From positions 1 to 18,684 of the forward strand of contig URFD01000018.1 in NCBI GenBank assembly GCA_900547015.1: a stretch of 18,684 nt of DNA, given 5' to 3'. Shown piece after piece: positions 1 to 7,440 of the stretch. Position 1 is the first letter of the stretch. Each line of letters begins with the position of its first letter. The position numbers and the translations under genes were made by a program. This DNA comes from an uncultured Oscillospiraceae bacterium. Its GTDB lineage: Bacteria; Bacillota; Clostridia; Oscillospirales; Ruminococcaceae. The notes under the pieces were generated by a model that was given only the letters and a program-made list of their open reading frames with translations, did not search any database and was not told where the DNA came from.

Positions 1-15
1 AAGGAAGGTTATCCC

Positions 16-1365
16 ATGAGTATCAATCACCCTTACCTCAAGCGGGTTTATCAGCAGGTCTGCGCACGCGACCCTGAACAGCCCGAATTTTTAAATGCTG
101 TGATGGAGGTTCTCAGCACCCTCGAACCGGTTTTGGAAAAACACCCGGAGTATGAAGCTGCCGGACTGATGGAGCGTCTGGTCGAGCCGGAGCGAATGAT
201 TCAGTTCCGGGTTGCGTGGCAGGACGACCAAGGACACACCCAGGTCAACCGCGGCTACCGCGTCCAGTACAATTCCGCCATCGGCCCCTATAAGGGAGGG
301 CTGCGCTTTCATCCCAGCGTCAACCTCTCCATTGTCAAATTTCTTGCCTTTGAGCAGATTTTCAAAAACAGTCTGACCGGACTTCCGATGGGCGGCGGCA
401 AGGGCGGCGCGGACTTTGACCCCAAAGGAAAATCCGATGCCGAAATCATGCGCTTCTGCCAAAGCTTTATGACCGAACTTTCCCGCTACATCGGTGCTGA
501 CACCGACGTTCCTGCCGGAGACATCGGCGTGGGTGCCCGCGAAATCGGCTATCTCTTTGGACAATACAAACGGATGCAGGGAGAATTTTCCGGCATCCTG
601 ACCGGAAAGGGTCTGACCTATGGCGGTTCTCTCGTTCGCACACAGGCCACCGGCTACGGCCTGCTCTACTTTGTCGAAGAGCTGCTGCGGGTGATGGCAA
701 ACGACAGCCCCAAAGGCAAGGTGACCGTCATCTCCGGCTCGGGCAACGTCGCAGTCTATGCCGCCGAAAAAGCGTTGGAGATGGGCGCGAAGGTTGTCGC
801 CATGTCCGACTCCAACGGCTGTGTCTATGACCCGAACGGCATCCGTCTGGAGGTCATCAAGCAGATTAAGGAAGGCCGCCGCGGTCGGATTCAGGAATAT
901 CTGGAGGCTGTCCCAAATGCGGTGTTCTATGACAACTGCCGTGATATCTGGAAGATTCCGTGCGAAATCGCACTGCCCTGCGCCACCCAGAACGAACTGC
1001 TTTTGGAGGATGCACAGGCGCTGATTGCCAACGGTGTCAAGCTGGTTGCCGAAGGTGCGAATATGCCTTGTTCGCTGGATGCGGTTTCCGCCTTGCAGGC
1101 TGCCGGTGTTCTGTATGCACCCGGCAAGGCTGCCAATGCCGGAGGAGTGGCAACCAGCGGTCTGGAAATGTGCCAGAACGCCATGAAATATTCTTGGAGT
1201 GCCTCTGAGGTTGACGAAAAGCTGCACGGCATCATGGTGGGAATCTTCCATGATACCTACCATGCCGCACAGGAGTACGGGATGGAGGGCAACCTGCTGG
1301 CAGGCGCCAATATTGCCGGCTTCCTGAAGGTCGCACAGGCGATGATGGCACAGGGAATTTTCTAA
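16..1365 (+). CDS. gdhA: NADP-specific glutamate dehydrogenase
   Basis: This enzyme interconverts 2-oxoglutarate plus ammonia and glutamate in the cytoplasm, normally for ammonia assimilation. The 449-residue length matches hexameric class I NADP-type enzymes. Visible family motifs are the glutamate-binding stretch GGLRFHPSVN (94-103), the catalytic lysine in PMGGGKGG (Lys129), the catalytic aspartate in PAGD (Asp169), and the Rossmann-fold dinucleotide motif SGSGNVA (240-246) followed by a Ser-Asp-Ser strand end. NADP preference is inferred from overall similarity and is not proven by one residue. The start is supported by AAGGAAGG at bases 1-8, seven bases ahead of ATG. The promoter lies outside the window. 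It is the only plus-strand gene here and ends at a strong hairpin shared with parC. Nothing looks truncated. The 425-codon antisense frame over it is a codon-usage shadow. Confidence 0.97.
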   Translation: MSINHPYLKRVYQQVCARDPEQPEFLNAVMEVLSTLEPVLEKHPEYEAAGLMERLVEPERMIQFRVAWQDDQGHTQVNRGYRVQYNSAIGPYKGGLRFHPSVNLSIVKFLAFEQIFKNSLTGLPMGGGKGGADFDPKGKSDAEIMRFCQSFMTELSRYIGADTDVPAGDIGVGAREIGYLFGQYKRMQGEFSGILTGKGLTYGGSLVRTQATGYGLLYFVEELLRVMANDSPKGKVTVISGSGNVAVYAAEKALEMGAKVVAMSDSNGCVYDPNGIRLEVIKQIKEGRRGRIQEYLEAVPNAVFYDNCRDIWKIPCEIALPCATQNELLLEDAQALIANGVKLVAEGANMPCSLDAVSALQAAGVLYAPGKAANAGGVATSGLEMCQNAMKYSWSASEVDEKLHGIMVGIFHDTYHAAQEYGMEGNLLAGANIAGFLKVAQAMMAQGIF

Positions 1366-1385
1366 CAATTTTTTCTGCTACAACA

Positions 1386-1436
1386 AAACGAGCGGATTTT
1401 CTGCACACGACCATGGTGCAGAAAATCCGCTCGTTT
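1386..1436. terminator. Bidirectional rho-independent terminator between gdhA and parC
   Basis: A perfect 21-bp stem (1386-1406 with 1416-1436) encloses a 9-base loop. On the plus strand it runs into a T-rich stretch (TTTCTTTCTTCTTCC then TTTTTT), suiting gdhA 20 bases upstream. On the minus strand it is followed by TTTTGTTG, suiting parC, which ends 25 bases away. Confidence 0.93.
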
Positions 1437-1461
1437 CTTTCTTCTTCCGTTTTTTAAAAGC

Positions 1462-3699
1462 TTATTCTTTCAGCCCTGTCTGACCCGGCAGCTGGTCCTT
1501 GAGGAAATCTCCGCGCGATGGCAGAGTCTTTGCCAGATAGTGGTGTTCCTCCTCCAGCGTTCCTTCCTCATACGGACAAACCTCCGAAAGAACCGAGCCC
1601 TTGGTCAGCTTCATGACCTGTACACCCTGCTGGTCCTTGGTTGCCTTGACCTGCAAAAGACCGGTCGGCAGCAGCAGCACCCGTCCGTTGCTGGCAGTCA
1701 GCATCACCTGTGTATCCTCGCGCAGGCAGAGGATGGCTGCTGTTTTTTCCTTGGTATTGAAAGCATTCACCAGTTTTTTGCGGTTGGTCTTGGTCTCGTA
1801 GGCGCTCAGGCTGACCTTTGCCACCTTGCCGTTTTCAAAGCAGAAGAGCATATATCCCTGAAAATCGGAGGTCACCGCCATATACAGAACCGTTTCGCCC
1901 TCATCCATTCCCAGCTTGGCAGGGATGAAGTCGCCCAAAACACTGGCTTTGGTGTCCTCAAACTCGCTGGCACGGGACTTGTAGACCTGTCCGCGGTCGG
2001 TGAAAAACAGTAGGTTGTCCGTATTGCTGCCCTCGATATGCTGGAGGATTTCGTCCCCCTCCTTGAGGTAATGCTCGCTGGACATCCGATAGGACTGCGG
2101 TGTGATTTTTTTGAAATATCCCTCTTTGCTGAAAAACAGGTTGACCGGATAATTTTCAACGGTCGTTTCCTCGGTAAAGGGCTGAATGTCCTCGTGCATG
2201 AGCAGCAGACTGCGCCGAGGCTGTGCATAATTTTTAATAACATTTTTCAGCTCGGAAATAATGATGCGGTTGATCTTCTTTGCATCGTCCAAAATCGACT
2301 GCATCTCGTCGATTTCCTCCTGAAGCTGTCCAACCTCCTGGGTACGCTTGAGGATGTACTCCCGGTTAATGTGGCGCAGCTTGATTTCCGCGACATACTC
2401 CGACTGAATCTCGTCGATGCCAAAGGCAATCATCAGGTTGGGGACAACCTCCTCCTCCGATTCGGTCTCCCGGATGATGCGGATTGCCTTGTCAATATCC
2501 AGCAGGATTTTTTGCAGGCCCTGCAACAAGTGCAGCTTTTCCTTCTTGCGGTTCAAATCAAAGTAGACCCGGCGCTTGACGCACAGTCTGCGGAAGGCAA
2601 TCCACTCCTCCAGCAGCTCTCGCACCCCCAACACCCTTGGGCTTCCGCCAATCAGGACATTGAAGTTGCAGGAAAAGCTGTCCTCCAACGGGGTGAAGCG
2701 GTAGAGCTTCTGCATCACCGCTTCCGGGTCGGCTCCACGCTTGAGGTCGATTGCCAGCTTCAGACCCGACAGGTCGGTTTCGTCCCTCATGTCCGAGATT
2801 TCCCGAACCTTGTTGGACTTAATCAAATCCACCACCTTGTCGATGATGGCTTCGGTTGTGGTGGTCGGCGGAATCTCGGTGATTTCGATGCAGTTGCAGC
2901 TTCGGTCATAATTCCATCTTGCACGCACCTTAAAGGAGCCTCTGCCGGTTCGATAGATTTTATCCATCTCCGCCGGGTTGTAAATAATCTGTCCGCCGCC
3001 CGGAAAATCGGGAGCAGTCAGGGTCAGCGCAAGCTCATGGTTCGGGTTGCGAATCAGCTCGATGGTGGTGTTGCAGACCTCCTCGAGGTTGAACGGACAG
3101 ATGGAGGACGCCATTCCGACTGCGATGCCGGTGTTAGCATTGACCAGCACCGAAGGGAAGGTCACCGGCAGCAGGGTCGGCTCCTTGAGCTTGTTGTCAT
3201 AGTTGTCCACAAAGTCCACAGTTTCCTTGTCGATATCCCGAAACAGCTCCTGACAGATTGGGTCGAGCTTGACCTCGGTGTATCGGGAGGCAGCAAATGC
3301 CATATCTCGGGAATAGGCCTTGCCGAAGTTTCCTTTGGAATCGACATACGGGTGCAGCAGTGCCTCGTTGCCCCGCGACAGTCGAACCATCGTTTCGTAG
3401 ATTGCCATATCTCCGTGCGGGTTGAGCTTCATGGTGGAGCCCACCACATTGGCAGACTTGGTTCGCGCACCGGTCAGCAGACCCATCTTGTACATGGTGT
3501 ACAGCAGCTTGCGGTGGGAGGGCTTGAAACCGTCAATCTCCGGAATCGCGCGCGATACGATGACGCTCATCGCATAGGGCATATAGTTTTTTTCCAGGGT
3601 ATCGGTAATCTTCTGGTTGACTACCTCGCCTGCCCGCTCAATATAAGCCTTGGTCCCGGACCCGCGGGCGGCGCTTTCGGTCTTTTTCTTTCGTGCCAT
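1462..3699 (-). CDS. parC: DNA topoisomerase IV-like subunit A (ParC / divergent GyrA family)
   Basis: This is the DNA breakage-reunion subunit of a type IIA topoisomerase; with the ParE-like partner encoded just upstream it should relax or decatenate DNA. The active-site tyrosine is Tyr140 in SRYTEVKL, and the quinolone-determining loop reads NPHGDMAIYE (93-102). The breakage-reunion core and coiled coil span roughly residues 35-510. From about 515 to 720 come four or so beta-pinwheel blade repeats (such as LLFFTDRGQVYKS). The gyrase hallmark GyrA box (QRRGGKG-like) is absent at its expected place near 535-550, so topoisomerase IV fits better than gyrase. At 745 residues it is shorter than typical GyrA or ParC (about 800-850). 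Oddities: Met98 and Glu102 occupy the Ser83/Asp87 quinolone-contact positions, and HPHGD is NPHGD. AAAGGA sits about nine bases before the start. It could be annotated as a second GyrA. Confidence 0.9.
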   Translation of the reverse strand: MARKKKTESAARGSGTKAYIERAGEVVNQKITDTLEKNYMPYAMSVIVSRAIPEIDGFKPSHRKLLYTMYKMGLLTGARTKSANVVGSTMKLNPHGDMAIYETMVRLSRGNEALLHPYVDSKGNFGKAYSRDMAFAASRYTEVKLDPICQELFRDIDKETVDFVDNYDNKLKEPTLLPVTFPSVLVNANTGIAVGMASSICPFNLEEVCNTTIELIRNPNHELALTLTAPDFPGGGQIIYNPAEMDKIYRTGRGSFKVRARWNYDRSCNCIEITEIPPTTTTEAIIDKVVDLIKSNKVREISDMRDETDLSGLKLAIDLKRGADPEAVMQKLYRFTPLEDSFSCNFNVLIGGSPRVLGVRELLEEWIAFRRLCVKRRVYFDLNRKKEKLHLLQGLQKILLDIDKAIRIIRETESEEEVVPNLMIAFGIDEIQSEYVAEIKLRHINREYILKRTQEVGQLQEEIDEMQSILDDAKKINRIIISELKNVIKNYAQPRRSLLLMHEDIQPFTEETTVENYPVNLFFSKEGYFKKITPQSYRMSSEHYLKEGDEILQHIEGSNTDNLLFFTDRGQVYKSRASEFEDTKASVLGDFIPAKLGMDEGETVLYMAVTSDFQGYMLFCFENGKVAKVSLSAYETKTNRKKLVNAFNTKEKTAAILCLREDTQVMLTASNGRVLLLPTGLLQVKATKDQQGVQVMKLTKGSVLSEVCPYEEGTLEEEHHYLAKTLPSRGDFLKDQLPGQTGLKE

Positions 3700-3714
3700 T
3701 TTTTAACATCCTTT

Positions 3715-3765
3715 AAAAAAGCAATCCTGTTGGTGGGCTCTGCCTCTGCGGACAGAGCGAACAGG
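3715..3765 (-). promoter_or_regulatory. Intercistronic hairpin plus U6 run between parE and parC
   Basis: In the 89-base parE-parC gap the minus strand can form a two-part stem: CCTGTT with AACAGG (3760-3765/3726-3731) outside, CTCTG-type 6-bp arms GCTCTG/CAGAGC (3753-3758/3737-3742) inside. Five bases after it comes TTTTTT (3715-3720), directly ahead of the parC ribosome binding site. It may be a leaky terminator or mRNA-processing/stability element; the weak stem and offset U-run make this uncertain. Confidence 0.4.
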
Positions 3766-3788
3766 AATCGATTGGTTTCATCTATCGC

Positions 3789-5777
3789 TTATGAAATATC
3801 CAGATCATCCAGATACAGGTGTCCGTTTTCTGCAATATAGCTCTTTCGTCCATCCAGATTATCTCCCAGCAGCAGAGCAAACATCTCTTCGGTCGCCGCC
3901 GCATCCTCCGGGGAAACCTTGATCAGCCTTCTGGTCTTGGGGTTCATGGTGGTCAGCCACATCATGTCCGGTTCGTTCTCGCCCAATCCTTTGGAGCGCT
4001 GGACATCCACCTTCTTCCCTTCCAGCTTTTGCAGAATTTCTGTCTTTTCCGCATCAGAGTAGGCAAAATAGGTTTCGTCCTTGCAGCGGATTTCGAACAG
4101 AGGAGATTCCGCAATATAGACATAGCCCTGTTCAATCAGGGTCGGGGTCAAGCGGTACAGCATGGTCAGAATCAGGGTGCGAATCTGGAAGCCGTCCACA
4201 TCGGCATCGGTACAGATGACGACCTTGTTCCAGCGAAGTCCATCCAGATGGAAGGTAGACAGCTCCTTGTTCGCCTTGGAGCTGACCTCCACTCCGCAGC
4301 CCAGCACCTTAATCAAATCGGTGATAATATCGTTTTTAAAAATCTTGTCGTAGCCCGCCTTCAGGCAGTTGAGGATTTTACCGCGCAGCGGAATGATGGC
4401 TTGGAACTGCGCATCTCGGCCCAGCTTACAGGAGCCCAGCGCCGAGTCACCCTCCACGATGTACAGCTCACGCTCGTTGACATCCTTCGAGCGGCAGTCC
4501 ACAAACTTCTCGACCCGGTTAGCAAGGTCGATTGAGCCTGCCAGCTTCTTCTTGAGGTTCAGTCTGGTCTTTTCTGCATTCTCGCGGCTTCGCTTGTTGA
4601 CCAGCACCTGCTCTGCAATCTTAACTGCCTCGTCCGGGTTTTCAATAAAATAAATTTCCAGCTGACGCTTGAGGAAATCGTTCATCGCCTCATAGATAAA
4701 CTTGTTGGTGATGGCTTTTTTGGTCTGGTTCTCATAAGAGGTCTGGGTCGAAAAGGAAGAGGACACCAGCACCAGACAATCCTCCACATCCTGGAAGGTA
4801 ATCTTGCTCTCGTTTTTGAGGTACTTGCCGCTCTGCTTGAGATAGGCGTCAATCTTCGAGACGAACGCCTGCTTCACTGCCTTCTCCGGGGAGCCTCCGT
4901 ATTCCAGATGGGAGGAGTTGTGGTAGTATTCCAGAAACTTCACCCGATTGGAAAAGCAGAACGCCACCGAGAGCTTCACCTTGTACTCGTCCTTGTCTGC
5001 GCGGTCGCGTCCGCGCTGTTCGGTTTCCCAGTACTGGATGGTGGTCAGATTGCTTTCTCCCACGATTTCTCCAACATAGTCGGTGATGCCGTTTTCATAG
5101 AAGAAGGTCTCCTCGGTAAAGCTGCCGTCCTCCTGTTCGATTCTCAGCAGAAAGCTCAGACCGCGGTTGACCACCGCCTGCTTTTTGAGGACATCCCGGA
5201 AGAAATCCGCCGGAATATCAATATCGGTAAAGACCTCCAAATCGGGCTTCCAGCGCTGACGGCTTCCGGTCTGCTTTTTGGTGGTCGGGGTCTTTTTGAG
5301 CCCTCCGATATTTTCCCCCTTTTCAAAGTGCAGGTCGTACTGAAAGCCGTCCCGAAAAATCTGGGCATCAAAATATTCGGAGGAATACTGCGTTGCACAG
5401 GAGCCCAAGCCGTTGAGTCCCAGCGAGAACTCATAGCTTTCTCCCTGATTGGTGTTGTATTTTCCGCCCGCATACAGCTCGCAGAAAACCAGCTCCCAGT
5501 TATAGCGCTCCTCCTTGGGGTTGTAATCGACCGGGATTCCCCGTCCGAAGTCCTGTATTTCAATCGAATGGTCTCGGTAGGAGGTCAGGATGATTCGGCT
5601 GCCAAAGCCCTCTCTGGCCTCATCGATTGAGTTGGAGAGAATTTCAAAAACAGAATGTTCGCACCCCTCCAGTCCATCAGAGCCGAAGATGACCCCCGGA
5701 CGCTTTCTGACTCGGTCTGCGCCCTTCAGAGAGGAAATACTCTCGTTTCCATATCCTTGATTTTTCTTTGCTGTCAT
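3789..5777 (-). CDS. parE: DNA topoisomerase IV-like subunit B (ParE / divergent GyrB family)
   Basis: This is the ATPase and TOPRIM subunit of the same type IIA topoisomerase as the downstream ParC-like protein. The GHKL ATPase region shows RKRPGVIFGS (24-33), EILSNSIDEA with the probable catalytic Glu45 and Asn49, DFGRG (76-80) and GLNGLG (120-125). The transducer has the QTK loop (351-353). The TOPRIM domain shows EGDSA (442-446) and DADVDG (524-529), the acidic metal-binding residues, plus PLRGKILN (463-470) and a KGLGE motif (596-600). The 662-residue length fits ParE and excludes the longer enterobacterial GyrB insert. Oddities: Gln531 stands where most family members have His after DADVDG, and Ser595 replaces the usual Tyr in QRYKGLGE. 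The start has CCTCCT (5783-5788, AGGAGG on the coding strand) at normal spacing. Could also be called a second GyrB; the substrate preference is inferred from the partner subunit. Confidence 0.92.
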   Translation of the reverse strand: MTAKKNQGYGNESISSLKGADRVRKRPGVIFGSDGLEGCEHSVFEILSNSIDEAREGFGSRIILTSYRDHSIEIQDFGRGIPVDYNPKEERYNWELVFCELYAGGKYNTNQGESYEFSLGLNGLGSCATQYSSEYFDAQIFRDGFQYDLHFEKGENIGGLKKTPTTKKQTGSRQRWKPDLEVFTDIDIPADFFRDVLKKQAVVNRGLSFLLRIEQEDGSFTEETFFYENGITDYVGEIVGESNLTTIQYWETEQRGRDRADKDEYKVKLSVAFCFSNRVKFLEYYHNSSHLEYGGSPEKAVKQAFVSKIDAYLKQSGKYLKNESKITFQDVEDCLVLVSSSFSTQTSYENQTKKAITNKFIYEAMNDFLKRQLEIYFIENPDEAVKIAEQVLVNKRSRENAEKTRLNLKKKLAGSIDLANRVEKFVDCRSKDVNERELYIVEGDSALGSCKLGRDAQFQAIIPLRGKILNCLKAGYDKIFKNDIITDLIKVLGCGVEVSSKANKELSTFHLDGLRWNKVVICTDADVDGFQIRTLILTMLYRLTPTLIEQGYVYIAESPLFEIRCKDETYFAYSDAEKTEILQKLEGKKVDVQRSKGLGENEPDMMWLTTMNPKTRRLIKVSPEDAAATEEMFALLLGDNLDGRKSYIAENGHLYLDDLDIS

Positions 5778-5801
5778 AGCAACCTCCTCAGTCCGATTCC
5801 T

Positions 5802-5822
5802 GGCCGGACACTCTGTCCAGCC
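5802..5822 (-). promoter_or_regulatory. 5'-terminal hairpin of the parE-parC mRNA
   Basis: A 9-bp stem (5814-5822 with 5802-5810, one G-T wobble) closes a 3-base GAG loop. With the promoter at 5835-5864, transcription should start near 5828, placing this stem about six bases from the mRNA 5' end and well upstream of the ribosome binding site. Such placement is typical of stabilising 5' hairpins; that role is inferred. Confidence 0.6.
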
Positions 5823-5834
5823 ACATACAAGCTT

Positions 5835-5864
5835 ATCATATCACATTTGCCATTCGTTTGACAA
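5835..5864 (-). promoter_or_regulatory. Extended -10 sigma-A promoter of parE-parC
   Basis: The minus strand has TTGTCA (-35, 5859-5864), an 18-base spacer, and TATGAT (-10, 5835-5840) preceded by TGA, which gives the extended -10 element TGnTATGAT. The predicted start lies about 50 bases ahead of parE. Confidence 0.75.
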
Positions 5865-5891
5865 GTTATGCGCGTGCCGAACGCTTTGCAA

Positions 5892-5921
5892 AGAAAAGGA
5901 GCTCCGTTTTGGGAGCTCCTT
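5892..5921 (-). terminator. Rho-independent terminator after gpsA
   Basis: A 10-bp stem (5896-5905 with 5912-5921), 6-base loop, is followed on the minus strand by TTTTCTTTG. It begins five bases past the gpsA stop and ends the plsY-GNAT-gpsA operon. Confidence 0.88.
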
Positions 5922-5926
5922 GCCTG

Positions 5927-6934
5927 TTACACCACCCAGGTGCTTTCTCGTTCATCCTTTTTCGGTCGGACCATCAGCTCATACAGCGCCTGTCTGGTCT
6001 GCTTTCCTTCGTACAAAACCTGATAGGTCTGCGATGTGATGGGCATATCCACCTTCATCTTCTGAGCCAGCTGATAAGCCGCCTTGGTGCAGGAATATCC
6101 TTCCACCACCATGCCCACCTGCTCGAGCGCTTCCTGAACCGGAACACCCTGTCCGACCAGAACCCCGAAGCGGCGGTTTCTGGAATGGCGGCTGGTGCAG
6201 GTTACAATCAGGTCGCCGATGCCGGACAGCCCTGCAAAGGTTTCCTGATGTCCGCCCATCGCTACCCCCAGTCGGGCAATCTCGGTGATGCCGCGGGTCA
6301 TCAGGGCAGCCTTCGCATTATCTCCCAAGCCGACTCCGTCCGCAATTCCCGCTGCAACGGCGATGATATTTTTCAGCGCACCGCCCAGCTCGACCCCGAT
6401 GATGTCGTCATTGACATAAACGCGGAAATACGGGTTCATCAGCCAATCCTGTACCTGAATGGCAGCGTTGCGGTCCTTGGATGCCGCCACCACTGTGGTC
6501 GCTTCTCCGCGGCAGACCTCCTCTGCATGGGAGGGGCCGGACAGAATGACATTGGAATTTCCGGGTATTTCCTGGGAAATAACGGTGGAAAAATCATAGA
6601 AGGTTTCCTGCTCCAATCCCTTTGCCACGCAAACAACGATTGCGCCATCGCAGAGGAAGGGACGCAGCTTTGCTGCGGTTTGCCGAACCGCAAAGGAAGG
6701 AACTGCCATAATCACAAGGTCGCTGTTCGCCGCATTCTCTATCGAGCCGGTGAAGGCAATCTCCTGCGGCAGCTCGACCCCGGGCAGCAGCCGCTCCTGT
6801 CGATGCGTCTGCTGCAAAGCCTGTGCTTCCTCCTCGCGATGGGACCAAACGGTCACCTCATGTCCGCAACGGGAACACATCAAAGCCAGAGACAGGCCAA
6901 AGCTGCCTGCACCCAAAACCAGTACTCTTGCCAT
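5927..6934 (-). CDS. gpsA: Glycerol-3-phosphate dehydrogenase [NAD(P)+]
   Basis: This cytoplasmic enzyme reduces dihydroxyacetone phosphate to sn-glycerol-3-phosphate, the backbone precursor for phospholipids. The N-terminal Rossmann motif is LGAGSFGLSLA (7-17), a variant of the common GAGSWGTALA. Further family marks are KGLE (105-108), SGPSHAEEV (132-140), the catalytic lysine in GGALKNIIAV (Lys188), and LSGIGDLIVTC (236-246). The 335-residue length is normal. A longer in-frame start exists 60 bases upstream, but ATG at 6934 is preferred because GAGAGGAA lies at the right distance and the protein then begins directly with the Rossmann strand MARVLVLGAG. It is last in an operon with plsY and a GNAT gene; its product is the substrate of PlsY, so the pairing is metabolically sensible. 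Confidence 0.96.
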   Translation of the reverse strand: MARVLVLGAGSFGLSLALMCSRCGHEVTVWSHREEEAQALQQTHRQERLLPGVELPQEIAFTGSIENAANSDLVIMAVPSFAVRQTAAKLRPFLCDGAIVVCVAKGLEQETFYDFSTVISQEIPGNSNVILSGPSHAEEVCRGEATTVVAASKDRNAAIQVQDWLMNPYFRVYVNDDIIGVELGGALKNIIAVAAGIADGVGLGDNAKAALMTRGITEIARLGVAMGGHQETFAGLSGIGDLIVTCTSRHSRNRRFGVLVGQGVPVQEALEQVGMVVEGYSCTKAAYQLAQKMKVDMPITSQTYQVLYEGKQTRQALYELMVRPKKDERESTWVV

Positions 6935-6941
6935 ATGTCGA

Positions 6942-6949
6942 TTCCTCTC
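6942..6949 (-). promoter_or_regulatory. Ribosome binding site that fixes the gpsA start
   Basis: GAGAGGAA on the minus strand ends seven bases before ATG at 6934. It supports the internal start over the in-frame ATG at 6994, which lies inside the end of the upstream acetyltransferase gene. Confidence 0.8.
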
Positions 6950-6972
6950 TTTCCACTCAAATCGAAAATGAC

Positions 6973-7440
6973 CTACAGGTCCTTTTTTACCCAAATTACC
7001 TCTTCGGTTGCCTCCACCGCTTCAAAGCCGCTTTTGAGGAACAGCGCCACGCTGGGATTATCCGCCGCAATACTGTCATAAAGCGTTTTGATACCAGCGC
7101 TGCGGCAACGCTCGCACAACAGCTGCAAACCCTGTCTGCCGTAGCCTCTGCCGCGGTATCGACTATGAACAATCACGTCCGCAATCCAGCGGTTGGTATC
7201 TGTGTCCAGATGGCAGGCTGCCTCGCCGACAAAGGCTTTTTCCTGCGGACTGTACAGATAGGCATAGAATCTCCCGTCGGTCACATCGGAGACCCAGCGG
7301 CGGTACCAGTCCTGCCAACGCTCTTTTGGGAAATCCACCGTTCCTCCCCAGCGTGCATTATAGGACATTGTCTGTGGGTCTGCAAGCAAATTCTGTCGAA
7401 ACTCCATCTCATCCAAAGATGGGATATGCCATTCCAGCAT
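6973..7440 (-). CDS. GNAT-family N-acetyltransferase
   Basis: This is a small 155-residue acetyl-CoA-dependent acetyltransferase of unknown substrate. The acetyl-CoA pyrophosphate-binding motif A is visible as SRYRGRGYGRQGL (93-105, with the R-x-x-G-x-G/A core), preceded by the strand WIADVIV and followed by the motif-B-like NPSVALFLKSGF (128-139). Its ATG overlaps the plsY stop by one base (TGATG), so translation is probably coupled, and gpsA begins 38 bases after its stop. It thus sits inside the usual plsY-gpsA pair. The context does not tell whether it acts on a protein, a lipid precursor or a small molecule. Its length and motifs look intact. Resemblance to RimI-type or aminoglycoside-type GNATs is only at fold level. 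Confidence 0.85.
   Translation of the reverse strand: MLEWHIPSLDEMEFRQNLLADPQTMSYNARWGGTVDFPKERWQDWYRRWVSDVTDGRFYAYLYSPQEKAFVGEAACHLDTDTNRWIADVIVHSRYRGRGYGRQGLQLLCERCRSAGIKTLYDSIAADNPSVALFLKSGFEAVEATEEVIWVKKDL

Noticed and set aside
91..1368. 425-codon minus-strand open frame
   Set aside because: Antisense shadow of gdhA, which has complete catalytic motifs and a good ribosome binding site.
2038..3840. 600-codon plus-strand open frame
   Set aside because: Antisense shadow of parC in the complementary register, with no plausible ribosome binding site or domain.
3750..5818. Eight-base complementarity (GGACAGAG/CTCTGTCC) between the parE leader hairpin and the parE-parC gap hairpin
   Set aside because: Each half is already paired inside its own local stem, and an 8-base match over 2 kb is expected by chance.
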